Of a stretch of 64,000 nucleotides of DNA, positions 36,789 through 44,662 are shown in pieces; the first letter of the stretch is position 1; the number at the start of each line of letters is the position of its first letter. The position numbers and the translations under genes are program-made. Under the pieces are notes generated by a model that was not told the origin of the DNA, searched no databases, and saw only the letters and a program-made list of their open reading frames with translations. This DNA is from Pseudomonadota bacterium (GTDB lineage: Bacteria; Pseudomonadota; Alphaproteobacteria; Caulobacterales; Caulobacteraceae): the NCBI GenBank assembly GCA_018241995.1, contig JAFECT010000006.1, forward strand, positions 1-64,000, read 5' to 3'.

Positions 36789-37253
36789 ATGCGTACGCTC
36801 GACTTCTCCCCCCTGTACCGCTCCGTCGTCGGCTTCGACCGGCTCGCCGCCCTGCTCGACGCCGCGGCCAAGAGCGAGGCGACCACCGGCTGGCCGCCCT
36901 ACAACATCGAATCCACCGGCGAGGACGCCTATCGCATCGAACTGGCCGTCGCCGGCTTCAAGTCCGACGAGCTGTCGATCGAGGTCAAGGAAGGCCTGCT
37001 CACTGTCACCGGCCGCAAGACCGCCAATGACGATGACGCGGCGCGCACCTACCTGCATCGCGGCCTGGCCGAACGCAATTTCGAGCGCCGGTTCCAGCTG
37101 GCCGACTACGTTGTGGTCACCGACGCCAAGCTCGAGGACGGCCTGCTCTCCATCGCGCTGAAGCGCGAACTGCCGGAAGCCATGAAGCCGCGCCGCATCG
37201 AGATCGCCACGGGCGCCCCCAACGGCCTGATCGAGGGCCAGTCGGCGGCCTAA
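36789..37253 (+). CDS. Small heat-shock protein Hsp20 (alpha-crystallin)
   Basis: 154 residues from the second ATG (36789), which lies seven bases after AAGGAGG; the ATG at 36783 is too close. The N-terminus (RTLDFSPLYRSVVGFDRLAALLD) matches IbpA/HspA-type alphaproteobacterial proteins. The alpha-crystallin domain follows: YNIESTGEDAYRIELAVAGF, then LLTVTGRK and VTDAKLEDGLLSIALKREL. It holds unfolding proteins in a refoldable state. It has its own candidate RpoH promoter, ROSE-like leader and terminator. Confidence 0.95.
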   Translation: MRTLDFSPLYRSVVGFDRLAALLDAAAKSEATTGWPPYNIESTGEDAYRIELAVAGFKSDELSIEVKEGLLTVTGRKTANDDDAARTYLHRGLAERNFERRFQLADYVVVTDAKLEDGLLSIALKRELPEAMKPRRIEIATGAPNGLIEGQSAA

Positions 37254-37290
37254 GGCTCGCGCAGACCTCAACCTCCTCCTCCCAGACTCG

Positions 37291-37322
37291 AGGCGGCGCG
37301 GCTCAACGCGCCGCCTTTTTTC
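37291..37322 (+). terminator. Intrinsic terminator of hsp20
   Basis: A perfect 10-bp stem (AGGCGGCGCG at 37291-37300 with CGCGCCGCCT at 37307-37316) with a six-base loop, followed by six or more T. Confidence 0.95.
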
Positions 37323-37330
37323 TTGAGGGT

Positions 37331-38584
37331 TCAGGAGAGGTCGAGCCCGCGTGCGCCATGGGTCAGCGCGCCTTGCAGATCGGCCTGCCGCAGCGTCGCA
37401 CCGTGCAGGTTGGCGCGGCTGAGGTCGGCGCGGGTCAGCTTGGCCTGGCGCAGATTGGCGCCCGACAGGTCCGCCCCCCGCAATGTGGCGCCGGAGAGGT
37501 CGGCGGGCAGCAGCCGGTCCTGGGCGATCATCAGGGGGCCGAGCTGGGCCTCGCGGAGATCTGCGCCGGTCAGCTTGGCGTTCATGAGCCGCGCGCCGCG
37601 CAGGTCGGCGTGGCGGAGGTTGCAGCAGCGCAGGTCGGCGCCTTCCAGCTGGGCGCCTTGCAGTTGCACGCCTTCCATGTCGAGGCCGTAGAATACGCCC
37701 TGCTTGGCCGAGAGCGCCGTCAGGTTCAGGCCGCGGATCGACTTCAGCGAGCGCAGGTCCGCGCTGTCGAAGCTGGAGGGCGCGCCTTCCGCGCCCTGGG
37801 TTTCGCACCAGAGGGCGTGGTCGTGCAGCATGGTGTCGTAGGGCAGGGCTTCCACCGGCTTGCCCACAGGCTTGTCGGTCAAGGCTCCGGCCAGGTCGGC
37901 GCCGTCGGCGCGCCAGGCGTTCAGCTGGGCGCCCACCAGCACCACGTCGCGCAGATCGGCGCCGGACAGATCGGCGCTGGAGAGGTCGGCTCCCGCGAGG
38001 TCCGCGCCCCGCATCGTCGCCTGCTTGAGATTGGCCCGCACCAGCTTGCAGTCGCGCATGATCGCGTCGGAGAAGTCGGCCTTGAGCGCGATGACGCCGG
38101 TCAGCTTGGACCGCTGCAGATTGGCGCCGGACAGGTTCGCGCCCTGGGCCTCGCTGGAGCGCAGGCGGGTCTCGATCACCCGGATGCCCAGGACGGAGTC
38201 GGCGGCGGCGATGACGCCCTCGCGCAGGTCCGCCTCGAACATGTCCGCGCCCGAGAGGTCTGCGCCACGCAGACAGGCGCCGCGCAGGTCCGCGCGCCTG
38301 AGGCTGGCGCCCGCCAGCTTGGCCTCCTGCATGTCGGCGCCGAACAGGTTGGCGTGGTCGAGGCGGGCTTTGGTCAGCCTGGTCTCGAACATCACCGCCC
38401 CGGTGAAGTCCGCGTCGGAGAGATTGCGGCCGGAAAGGTCGAGGCCGGAGATATCGGCCCATGCGAAGACCGCCCGCGCCCCGCCCGGCCGGGCCTGGAA
38501 CAGCCGGTCGTGACGCGCGCAGATGGCGTCCACCTCCGCCTGGGAGAGGCGTCGGTGCGAAAGACTGGCCTGATTGGCCGCCAT
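37331..38584 (-). CDS. Pentapeptide-repeat protein
   Basis: 417 residues from the ATG at 38584, with GGAG six bases upstream; a GTG at 38599 is also possible. Two long blocks of A(D/N)LxG-type pentapeptides (about 50-235 and 290-415) are separated by a 55-residue non-repeat linker (DTMLHDHALWCETQG). Such proteins form right-handed quadrilateral beta-helices; some mimic DNA (Qnr/MfpA) but most have no known role. There is no signal peptide, so it is cytoplasmic. Internal DNA repetition follows from the pentapeptides. Confidence 0.92.
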   Translation of the reverse strand: MAANQASLSHRRLSQAEVDAICARHDRLFQARPGGARAVFAWADISGLDLSGRNLSDADFTGAVMFETRLTKARLDHANLFGADMQEAKLAGASLRRADLRGACLRGADLSGADMFEADLREGVIAAADSVLGIRVIETRLRSSEAQGANLSGANLQRSKLTGVIALKADFSDAIMRDCKLVRANLKQATMRGADLAGADLSSADLSGADLRDVVLVGAQLNAWRADGADLAGALTDKPVGKPVEALPYDTMLHDHALWCETQGAEGAPSSFDSADLRSLKSIRGLNLTALSAKQGVFYGLDMEGVQLQGAQLEGADLRCCNLRHADLRGARLMNAKLTGADLREAQLGPLMIAQDRLLPADLSGATLRGADLSGANLRQAKLTRADLSRANLHGATLRQADLQGALTHGARGLDLS

Positions 38585-38720
38585 GGCCGCTCCGATCACG
38601 CGCGGATTGCGCCTGAAAGAACATCTATGCCTTTGGCCTGGTTAACGAAAACCTCAGTGCGAGCCCTGCCGGACGCGTGTTGCGCTTGACCCGGCGGCGC
38701 GGAAGGTCAGTTTCGCATCC

Positions 38721-40232
38721 ATGCAGCGCATGATCCTCGCCATCGACCAGGGCACCACCTCGACCCGCGCCATCGTCTTCGATCTGGACTGGCGGCCGAG
38801 GGCGGTGAAGCAGATTCCGCTCAAGCAGCATTTCCCGCATCCGGGCTGGGTCGAACACGACGCCGAGGAAATCTGGCGCGCGACCCTGCAGACCTGCCGC
38901 GAGGCCATCGCCGAGGTCGGAGGCGCGGCGGCCATAGCCGCGGTCGGGGTGACCAACCAGCGCGAGACGACGGTGCTGTGGGAGCGCGCGACCGGCCATG
39001 CCCTGCACAAGGCCATTGTCTGGCAGGACCGGCGCACTGCTGAGGCTTGCGATAGGCTGCGCGCCCGCGACGGCCTGGAGGCCAAGGTTCAGCACGAGAC
39101 GGGCTTGGTGCTGGACCCATATTTCTCCGCGTCCAAGATCGCCTGGCTGCTGGACCGGGTCGAAGGCGCGCGCGAGCGGGCGGTGAGGGGCGAGCTTTGC
39201 GCCGGCACCATCGACTGCTGGCTGATGTTCAAGCTGACCGGCGGCCGCAGCCACGTCACCGACGTGACCAACGCGTCGCGCACCTCACTGCTGGGGATCG
39301 AAGATTTGGCCTGGCGGCCGGATCTGCTCGAACTGTTCGACGTGCCGGCTTCAGTGCTGCCGAGCGTGCTGCCCTGCGCCGGTGAGTTCGGCGTGACCGA
39401 GGCGGGCTTGTTCGGCCGGGCTTTCCCGATCACCGGCGTGGCGGGGGACCAGCAGGCGGCCCTGGTCGGTCATGCGGCGCTGGCCCCCGGCGAGACCAAG
39501 ATCACGTACGGCACCGGCGCCTTCCTCGTCGCCAATGTCGGGGATCATCCGGCCTGGTCGAAGAACAAGCTGCTCGGCACCGTGGGCTTTCAGGCGGGCG
39601 GCCGCACGGCCTATGCGCTGGAGGGCTCGATCTTCTCGGCGGGCTCGACGGTGCAGTGGCTGCGCGACGGGCTGGAGGCCATCGGCGCCTCGCGCGAGTC
39701 CGAGGCTCTGGCGCAAGGTCTGCCCGACAACGGCGGCGTCTATCTCGTTCCGGGCTTCACGGGCCTGGGCGCGCCCTGGTGGGCTGCGGAGGCGCGCGGC
39801 GCGATCCTGGGCATGACGCGCGACACCACCAAGGCGCATGTGGTGCGCGCGGGGCTGGAGGCCATGGCCTATCAGACCGCAGACCTGCTCGACGCCCTGG
39901 CCGCGGACGGCGCGCCCGCACCCCCGGTCCTGAAGGTCGACGGCGGGGTCACCGCCAACGGCTGGGCCATGCAGTTCCTGGCCGACGTCTGCCGCACCCC
40001 GGTCGAGCGCCCGAGCTTCCAGGAGATGACGGCTTTGGGCGCTGCGCGCCTGGCTGCGCTGGGGGTCGGGCTGATCGACAGTCTGGATGTCGAAGCCGTC
40101 GAGACGCCGACGCGCTGGGAGCCTCGCATGTCCGACAAGGAGCGCGACCGGCTGCTCAGCGGCTGGAAGGGCGCGGTGGCGGGCGTGCTGGCGATGGCGC
40201 GCCGAGCAAGTCCCCCCACTTCAAAATGTTAA
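38721..40232 (+). CDS. glpK: Glycerol kinase
   Basis: 503 residues. It has ILAIDQGTTSTRAIVFD at the N-terminus, VTNQRETTVLW, IVWQDRRTAEAC, LTGGRSHVTDVTNASRT and ITYGTGAF, and the C-terminal GGVTANGWAMQF. It phosphorylates glycerol to sn-glycerol-3-phosphate. No glpF or glpD is adjacent. The last dozen residues (after LAMARRA) are not family-like and coincide with the junction to the AT-rich convergent gene, so the 3' end may have been changed by an insertion. The stop overlaps that of the next gene by four bases. Confidence 0.95.
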   Translation: MQRMILAIDQGTTSTRAIVFDLDWRPRAVKQIPLKQHFPHPGWVEHDAEEIWRATLQTCREAIAEVGGAAAIAAVGVTNQRETTVLWERATGHALHKAIVWQDRRTAEACDRLRARDGLEAKVQHETGLVLDPYFSASKIAWLLDRVEGARERAVRGELCAGTIDCWLMFKLTGGRSHVTDVTNASRTSLLGIEDLAWRPDLLELFDVPASVLPSVLPCAGEFGVTEAGLFGRAFPITGVAGDQQAALVGHAALAPGETKITYGTGAFLVANVGDHPAWSKNKLLGTVGFQAGGRTAYALEGSIFSAGSTVQWLRDGLEAIGASRESEALAQGLPDNGGVYLVPGFTGLGAPWWAAEARGAILGMTRDTTKAHVVRAGLEAMAYQTADLLDALAADGAPAPPVLKVDGGVTANGWAMQFLADVCRTPVERPSFQEMTALGAARLAALGVGLIDSLDVEAVETPTRWEPRMSDKERDRLLSGWKGAVAGVLAMARRASPPTSKC

Positions 40233-41089
40233 AGCGGAATCTCAACCCCAAAATTTTCTCGCAACGACCTATTGATCTGCTCAGCTAAGATAGTCGCGTG
40301 AGAAAGCGCATTTTGTGCGCCGCGGCTTCTGTTTCTTGTCGCCGCCAATCTGACGGGATCAGAATAGCTCAACGTCATCGTGTTTATTACGTGCTGTGTT
40401 TCTGCATTCATATTCATAAGTAATTTCTTAAGTGTATCTATCGCGCCGAAGAGATTCTGGTCAGCTTTTATTATGGCATACGATTCAACCATTACGCGAT
40501 CGATTACATCGAAATGAAACATTGTGTTGTTGGGTCGCATCTCTGTAGTCGAAGAAATTTCTTCGATCGAGCGAAGAATGTGGCGGAGTTCATGAGAAAG
40601 TAGAGCCAATTTCTCCCTTTTTTCTTCGTAAGCCACCATCTGAGACCGAATCTCCTCCAGCGTCATTTGCACGCAATCTGATCCTGATCGCTTCCAAAAC
40701 ACCCTCCAATCAGCAGGGGATGGGGGGTGTGGTCTACGGAGGCTTGTGGGGATCTCAAAAACGTAGACAAATCTTCCCGTCCCAGGAATTGAAATCATCT
40801 GCGGAGTCGCGATGGATATGTCTGGCTCTATTTTTATTTTAGAAACAAATTTTGAGTACAGCTCCTTGTCAGGCTCCATACCGACTATGATAAATCCCGC
40901 GCCTTTTTCTTGAACGCCCAGCACGATGAATCCGCCAAATGTATTGGCAAACGCACAAGCGAGCTTTGTGGTCCCCTTTGAGTCTTGGAGGCCGTGCTTG
41001 AAGTCATGCCGATCGCTTTCAGCCTGACCGGTGGCGCAAAGGCGCTCAAGTGTCTCCAAGGTCCATTGCGCTAGGTGCGTGGGGATCAA
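40229..41089 (-). CDS. AlbA_2 (Schlafen-like) domain protein in AT-rich DNA
   Basis: 286 residues. The N-terminal region (SDRHDFKHGLQDSKGTTKLACAF followed by ANTFGGFIVLGVQEKG) is the AlbA_2/Schlafen divergent-AAA signature, linked to nucleic-acid binding or ATP-binding regulators. Residues about 150-250 are helical, including LALLSHELRHILRSIEEIS, without a recognised domain. Base composition is clearly lower in GC than the flanking genes, and codon use differs, so the gene was probably acquired. Such genes occur among defence and accessory islands, but nothing else here supports a system. Confidence 0.75.
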   Translation of the reverse strand: MIPTHLAQWTLETLERLCATGQAESDRHDFKHGLQDSKGTTKLACAFANTFGGFIVLGVQEKGAGFIIVGMEPDKELYSKFVSKIKIEPDISIATPQMISIPGTGRFVYVFEIPTSLRRPHPPSPADWRVFWKRSGSDCVQMTLEEIRSQMVAYEEKREKLALLSHELRHILRSIEEISSTTEMRPNNTMFHFDVIDRVMVESYAIIKADQNLFGAIDTLKKLLMNMNAETQHVINTMTLSYSDPVRLAATRNRSRGAQNALSHATILAEQINRSLRENFGVEIPL

Positions 41090-41305
41090 TTGGGCTCTTC
41101 CCAGGCTTGATAAGGCTCAGCGCCATCAATTTGGCGATTCGTAGCTTTGGTCGGATCACGCTCCCGTGCGCTGTCACGGATTCGTCTTGCCTTCGCTGTC
41201 GCCGAGGAGGAACCATAAAAACACGAGGGCGGGCGGTCGAGCGACCGTGAGTTCCAGCGGGCGGTCGGTCGCCTGTCGCTTGGGCACAAAGCGACGGAGA
41301 ATCCG

Positions 41306-43339
41306 ATGACTGCCAAGGCTAAAACCGCGAGAACCATTGCGCTGGTTGGACCCAACGGCTCGGGCAAGACCACGCTGCTCGAGTCGTTATTGCATGTGGC
41401 GGGCGCCACGGATCGACAAGGATCGGTGCAGAGCGGCAATACGGTGGGCGATTCCAGCCCCGAGGCCCGCGCCCACGGACAATCGGTCGAGATCAATGTC
41501 GGCCACTTCAGCTTCATGGATGATCGCTATTCGGTGATCGACTGCCCGGGCTCGGTTGAGTTCGCCGCCGACGCCGACTTCGCCCTTCCCGCGGTCGACC
41601 TGGCCCTGGTGGTCACCGACGCCGAGCCCGAGAAGGCCGTCCTGCTGCAGCCGGTCTTGAAGGACCTGGAGCGCCTGGGCGTGCCGCACGCCATCTTCGT
41701 CAACAAGATCGATCAGGCCCACGGCCGCATTCGCGACCTGCTCGAAGCTCTGCAGCCGGCCTCGACGGTGCCGCTGGTAGCGCGGCAGATTCCGATCTGG
41801 AAAGACGACCACGTCTCGGGCTTCGTCGACCTGGCGCTGGAGCGCGCCTTCCTCTACCGGCCCGGCCAGGCGTCGGAGCAGATCGCCATCCCCGCCGACC
41901 TCGCCGAGCGTGAGGCCGAGGCGCGCTTCCACATGCTGGAGCAGATGGCCGACTTTGACGACGAGCTGATGGAGCAACTGCTCAGCGACATCACGCCCTC
42001 CCAGGACGCGGTCTTCGCCGACCTGATCAAGGAGACGCGAGAGGGCCTGATCGCGCCGGTGTTCTTCGGCTCGGCCCAGAACGGCTTCGGCGTGCGCCGC
42101 CTGCTTAAGGCGCTGCGCCACGACACTCCCGACTGCGAAGCCGCCGCCCAGCGCCTCGGGGCCGAGGGCGACTGCGTCTACATCTTCAAGACCGCCCACG
42201 CGGGCCAAGCCGGCAAGCTGGCCTACGGGCGGGTGCTGTCCGGCAAGCTGAACGACGGCGCCGAGCTGACCCTGCCGTCGGGGGCGAAGGCCCGCGCCTC
42301 GGGCCTGTTCGAGGTGCAGGGCTCAGCCACGAGGAAGATCGCTTCGGCGGGGGCCGGCGAGGTGGTCGCCATCGGCAAGCTGGAAGAGGCCCGCGCCGGC
42401 GACCTGGTCTCGGCCAACGGCCGGGCAAAGAAGGCGCTGGTCGCGCCTGAGCATCGCGAGCCGGTCTATGCGGTGGCCATCGCGTCGGCCGACCGCAAGG
42501 ACGACGTGCGGCTGTCGGGCTCCCTGCACAAGCTGATCGAGGAGGACCCGTCGCTGGAGCTGGCGCACGACGCGGCCTCCAACGAAACCCTGCTCAAGGG
42601 GCAGGGCGAAACGCACCTGAAAGTCGCTGTCGAGCGGCTGAAACGGCGCTACGGCGTGGGCGTGACCATGCGCAAGCCCTCCACCCCCTACCGCGAGACC
42701 ATCCGCAGGAAGGCCTCAGGCGTACGTGGCCGACATAAGAAGCAGACCGGCGGGCATGGCCAGTTCGGCGACGTGGTCGTGGACATCCTGCCCCGCGAGC
42801 GCGGCGCGGGCTTCGCCTTCACCGACAAGATCTCCGGCGGGGTGGTGCCGCGCCAATGGATTCCTGCGGTCGAGGACGGGGTGCGCGACGCCATGGAGCG
42901 AGGCCCGCTGGGCTTCCCGGTGGTCGACTGCGAGGTCATCCTGCACGACGGCTCCTACCATGCGGTGGACTCGTCCGAACTCGCCTTCCGCACCGCCGGG
43001 CGCCTGGCCATGAGCGAGGGGCTGAAGGCCTGCGACGCGATCCTCTTGGAGCCGATCGAGAAGATCGAGATCTTCGCGCCCTCGGCCGCCACCTCGAAGA
43101 TCACCTCGGCCATCTCGGGGCGGAGGGGCCAGATCCTGGGCTATGACACCCGCGACGGATGGGCCGGCTGGGACCGCATCGAAGTCTATCTGCCTCAGGC
43201 GGAGCGCCACGATCTGATCGTGGAGCTGCGGTCGGTAACGCAGGGCCTGGGCGGCTATCGCGCCGCGTTCGACCACATGCAGGAACTCAGCGGCCGCGTC
43301 GCCGACGAGATCGTCGGCCGGGCCAAGGTTCCGGCCTAG
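41306..43339 (+). CDS. Elongation-factor-G-like GTPase (EF-G paralog)
   Basis: 677 residues. The P-loop is GPNGSGKTTLLESLL (about 12-26), not the AHIDAGKTT of true EF-G; DCPG and NKID follow. Domains II-V are recognisable, including RETIRRKASGVRGRHKKQ and GGVVPRQWIPAVEDGV and a C-terminal SGRRGQILGYDTRDGW. This matches the EF-G-like paralog family of alphaproteobacteria and others, whose job is not settled. The main fusA normally sits in the rpsL-rpsG-fusA-tufA operon elsewhere. A stem (GTCGCTT/AAGCGAC, 41275-41295) lies just before its ribosome site. Confidence 0.92.
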   Translation: MTAKAKTARTIALVGPNGSGKTTLLESLLHVAGATDRQGSVQSGNTVGDSSPEARAHGQSVEINVGHFSFMDDRYSVIDCPGSVEFAADADFALPAVDLALVVTDAEPEKAVLLQPVLKDLERLGVPHAIFVNKIDQAHGRIRDLLEALQPASTVPLVARQIPIWKDDHVSGFVDLALERAFLYRPGQASEQIAIPADLAEREAEARFHMLEQMADFDDELMEQLLSDITPSQDAVFADLIKETREGLIAPVFFGSAQNGFGVRRLLKALRHDTPDCEAAAQRLGAEGDCVYIFKTAHAGQAGKLAYGRVLSGKLNDGAELTLPSGAKARASGLFEVQGSATRKIASAGAGEVVAIGKLEEARAGDLVSANGRAKKALVAPEHREPVYAVAIASADRKDDVRLSGSLHKLIEEDPSLELAHDAASNETLLKGQGETHLKVAVERLKRRYGVGVTMRKPSTPYRETIRRKASGVRGRHKKQTGGHGQFGDVVVDILPRERGAGFAFTDKISGGVVPRQWIPAVEDGVRDAMERGPLGFPVVDCEVILHDGSYHAVDSSELAFRTAGRLAMSEGLKACDAILLEPIEKIEIFAPSAATSKITSAISGRRGQILGYDTRDGWAGWDRIEVYLPQAERHDLIVELRSVTQGLGGYRAAFDHMQELSGRVADEIVGRAKVPA

Positions 43340-43989
43340 CCCCCGCCGTAGGGCAGGAGCGGCACGCCCGTCGCCACCGACGCCTGCATGTGGGCGAAGT
43401 TCTGGGGATGGGCGGTGAAATAGGCGCTGGCCTTGAGATAGGCCTGGATATCGGCGGGCTCCACGCAGGGGCCCGCCGGCGCCGGCACGCCCGAGACCGT
43501 CTGCCCGCCCAGCCAGAGCTTCAGGGTCGTCGGCGCCCCCGTCATATTGATCCACAGCGCCATGTAGAGAAGCGCCTCGCCGGTGATCGGCGTAGAGCCT
43601 GAGGCGGCGATGCAGCCGTCGAGCCCGTTCAGCACGCTCTGCATCAGGGTGTCGTCCATGGCGTCGACCGCCGCTTGGCCCGCGGTGGAGTTCAGCGCCT
43701 GGTTGGCGAGGGCGGTGTCGACCGGGTTCAGCGGATTGCCGTTCGGGCAGGCCTGAGAAACCAGTCCCATGATCCGCGAGACCGTGGCCGGGTCGGCGCC
43801 CGCTGCGGTCAGGATCGACTGCAGTGTCGAGCGCGCCGTCGGGTTCACGTGCGTGTCGCCCTGGAAGATGCCGAAGCTGGCCCCGCTCGCGCCCAGCCGG
43901 GCGTAGGACAGCTGGTAGGGCGAGACCGAGCCGAGTTCATTGGCGCGGATCGCGGCCCGGATCGCCGGGTAGAGGCTGGCGTCGACCAT
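43336..43989 (-). CDS. Hypothetical protein, possibly lysozyme-like
   Basis: 217 residues from the ATG at 43989, with GGAG eight bases upstream. YQLSYARLGASGASFGIFQGD and LLYMALWINMTGAPTTL recall soluble lysozyme/muramidase-type folds, but no catalytic pair can be named with confidence. There is no signal peptide. Three Cys are present. It stands alone between fusA2-like and the PH-domain gene, and its stop overlaps that of the convergent GTPase by four bases (43336-43339). Confidence 0.6.
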   Translation of the reverse strand: MVDASLYPAIRAAIRANELGSVSPYQLSYARLGASGASFGIFQGDTHVNPTARSTLQSILTAAGADPATVSRIMGLVSQACPNGNPLNPVDTALANQALNSTAGQAAVDAMDDTLMQSVLNGLDGCIAASGSTPITGEALLYMALWINMTGAPTTLKLWLGGQTVSGVPAPAGPCVEPADIQAYLKASAYFTAHPQNFAHMQASVATGVPLLPYGGG

Positions 43990-44139
43990 CGGAGGGCTCC
44001 CCTTGGCGTGGACCTCCAGCTTTCGGCGAGCCGGGCCCGGCGTCAACCGTCGGGAGAATCGCCTGTCGGCCGATCCCTATGGGCGGCTCTCGTGCGTTGA
44101 TCTAAGGTCAAGGTCGCCAGACGGCTCGAGGGACCCCGC

Positions 44140-44658
44140 ATGGATCGGATCGAAGCGCACGGCTATCTGAGGAAGGTCCTGGGCCCGGGCGAACAGGTGC
44201 TGTTCGTGACGCGCCAGCACGGCCTGTTCCTGTTCTTCCGCATCTTCCTGTGGCTGGCCGCCGCGTTGGTCATTGTCGGCGTAGTGCTGGCCATGAGTGC
44301 GGCCAGCGGCAATTCGGAGGTGATGATCGGCGCGACGGTGGCCATCCTGCCGCTCCTGGTGGTGTGGTGGCAGTGGCTGGAGTGGGCCAACCACGCCTAC
44401 ATCCTGACCAACCGTCGCGTGATCCAGATGGTGGGCGTGCTGAACAAGCAGGTGGTCGACTCACTCCTGGAAAAGCTCAACGACATCAAGACCTCCCAGA
44501 CCCTGTTCGGCCGCATGTTTGGCTACGGCGACGTGGAGATCCTGACCGCCAACGAGGTCGGCAACAATGTGTTCGACCACATCGCCCGGCCGCTGGAGTT
44601 CAAGAGCGCCATGCTTGAGGCCAAGCAGGCGCTCGATGTCGCCGGGGTGAAGAGCTGA
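44140..44658 (+). CDS. Bacterial PH-domain membrane protein (DUF304-like)
   Basis: 172 residues. Two membrane helices (LFLFFRIFLWLAAALVIVGVVLAM; ATVAILPLLVVWWQWLEW) are followed by a PH-like domain: YILTNRRVIQMVGVLNKQ, then SLLEKLNDIKTSQTLFGRMFGYGDVEI. This is the YdbS/DUF304 pattern. It is probably an inner-membrane protein with a cytoplasmic PH-like domain. Role unknown. Confidence 0.85.
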   Translation: MDRIEAHGYLRKVLGPGEQVLFVTRQHGLFLFFRIFLWLAAALVIVGVVLAMSAASGNSEVMIGATVAILPLLVVWWQWLEWANHAYILTNRRVIQMVGVLNKQVVDSLLEKLNDIKTSQTLFGRMFGYGDVEILTANEVGNNVFDHIARPLEFKSAMLEAKQALDVAGVKS

Positions 44659-44662
44659 CGGC

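Noticed and set aside
37331..38584. Possible CRISPR-like direct repeats
   Set aside because: The periodic DNA is the coding of pentapeptide repeats, at 15-bp period without spacers.
38600..38720. Riboswitch or regulator site before glpK
   Set aside because: No conserved riboswitch core or GlpR-type repeat could be recognised in the 120-bp leader.
43336..43989. Phage lysis gene
   Set aside because: Lysozyme-like look is weak and there is no holin, tail or integrase gene nearby.
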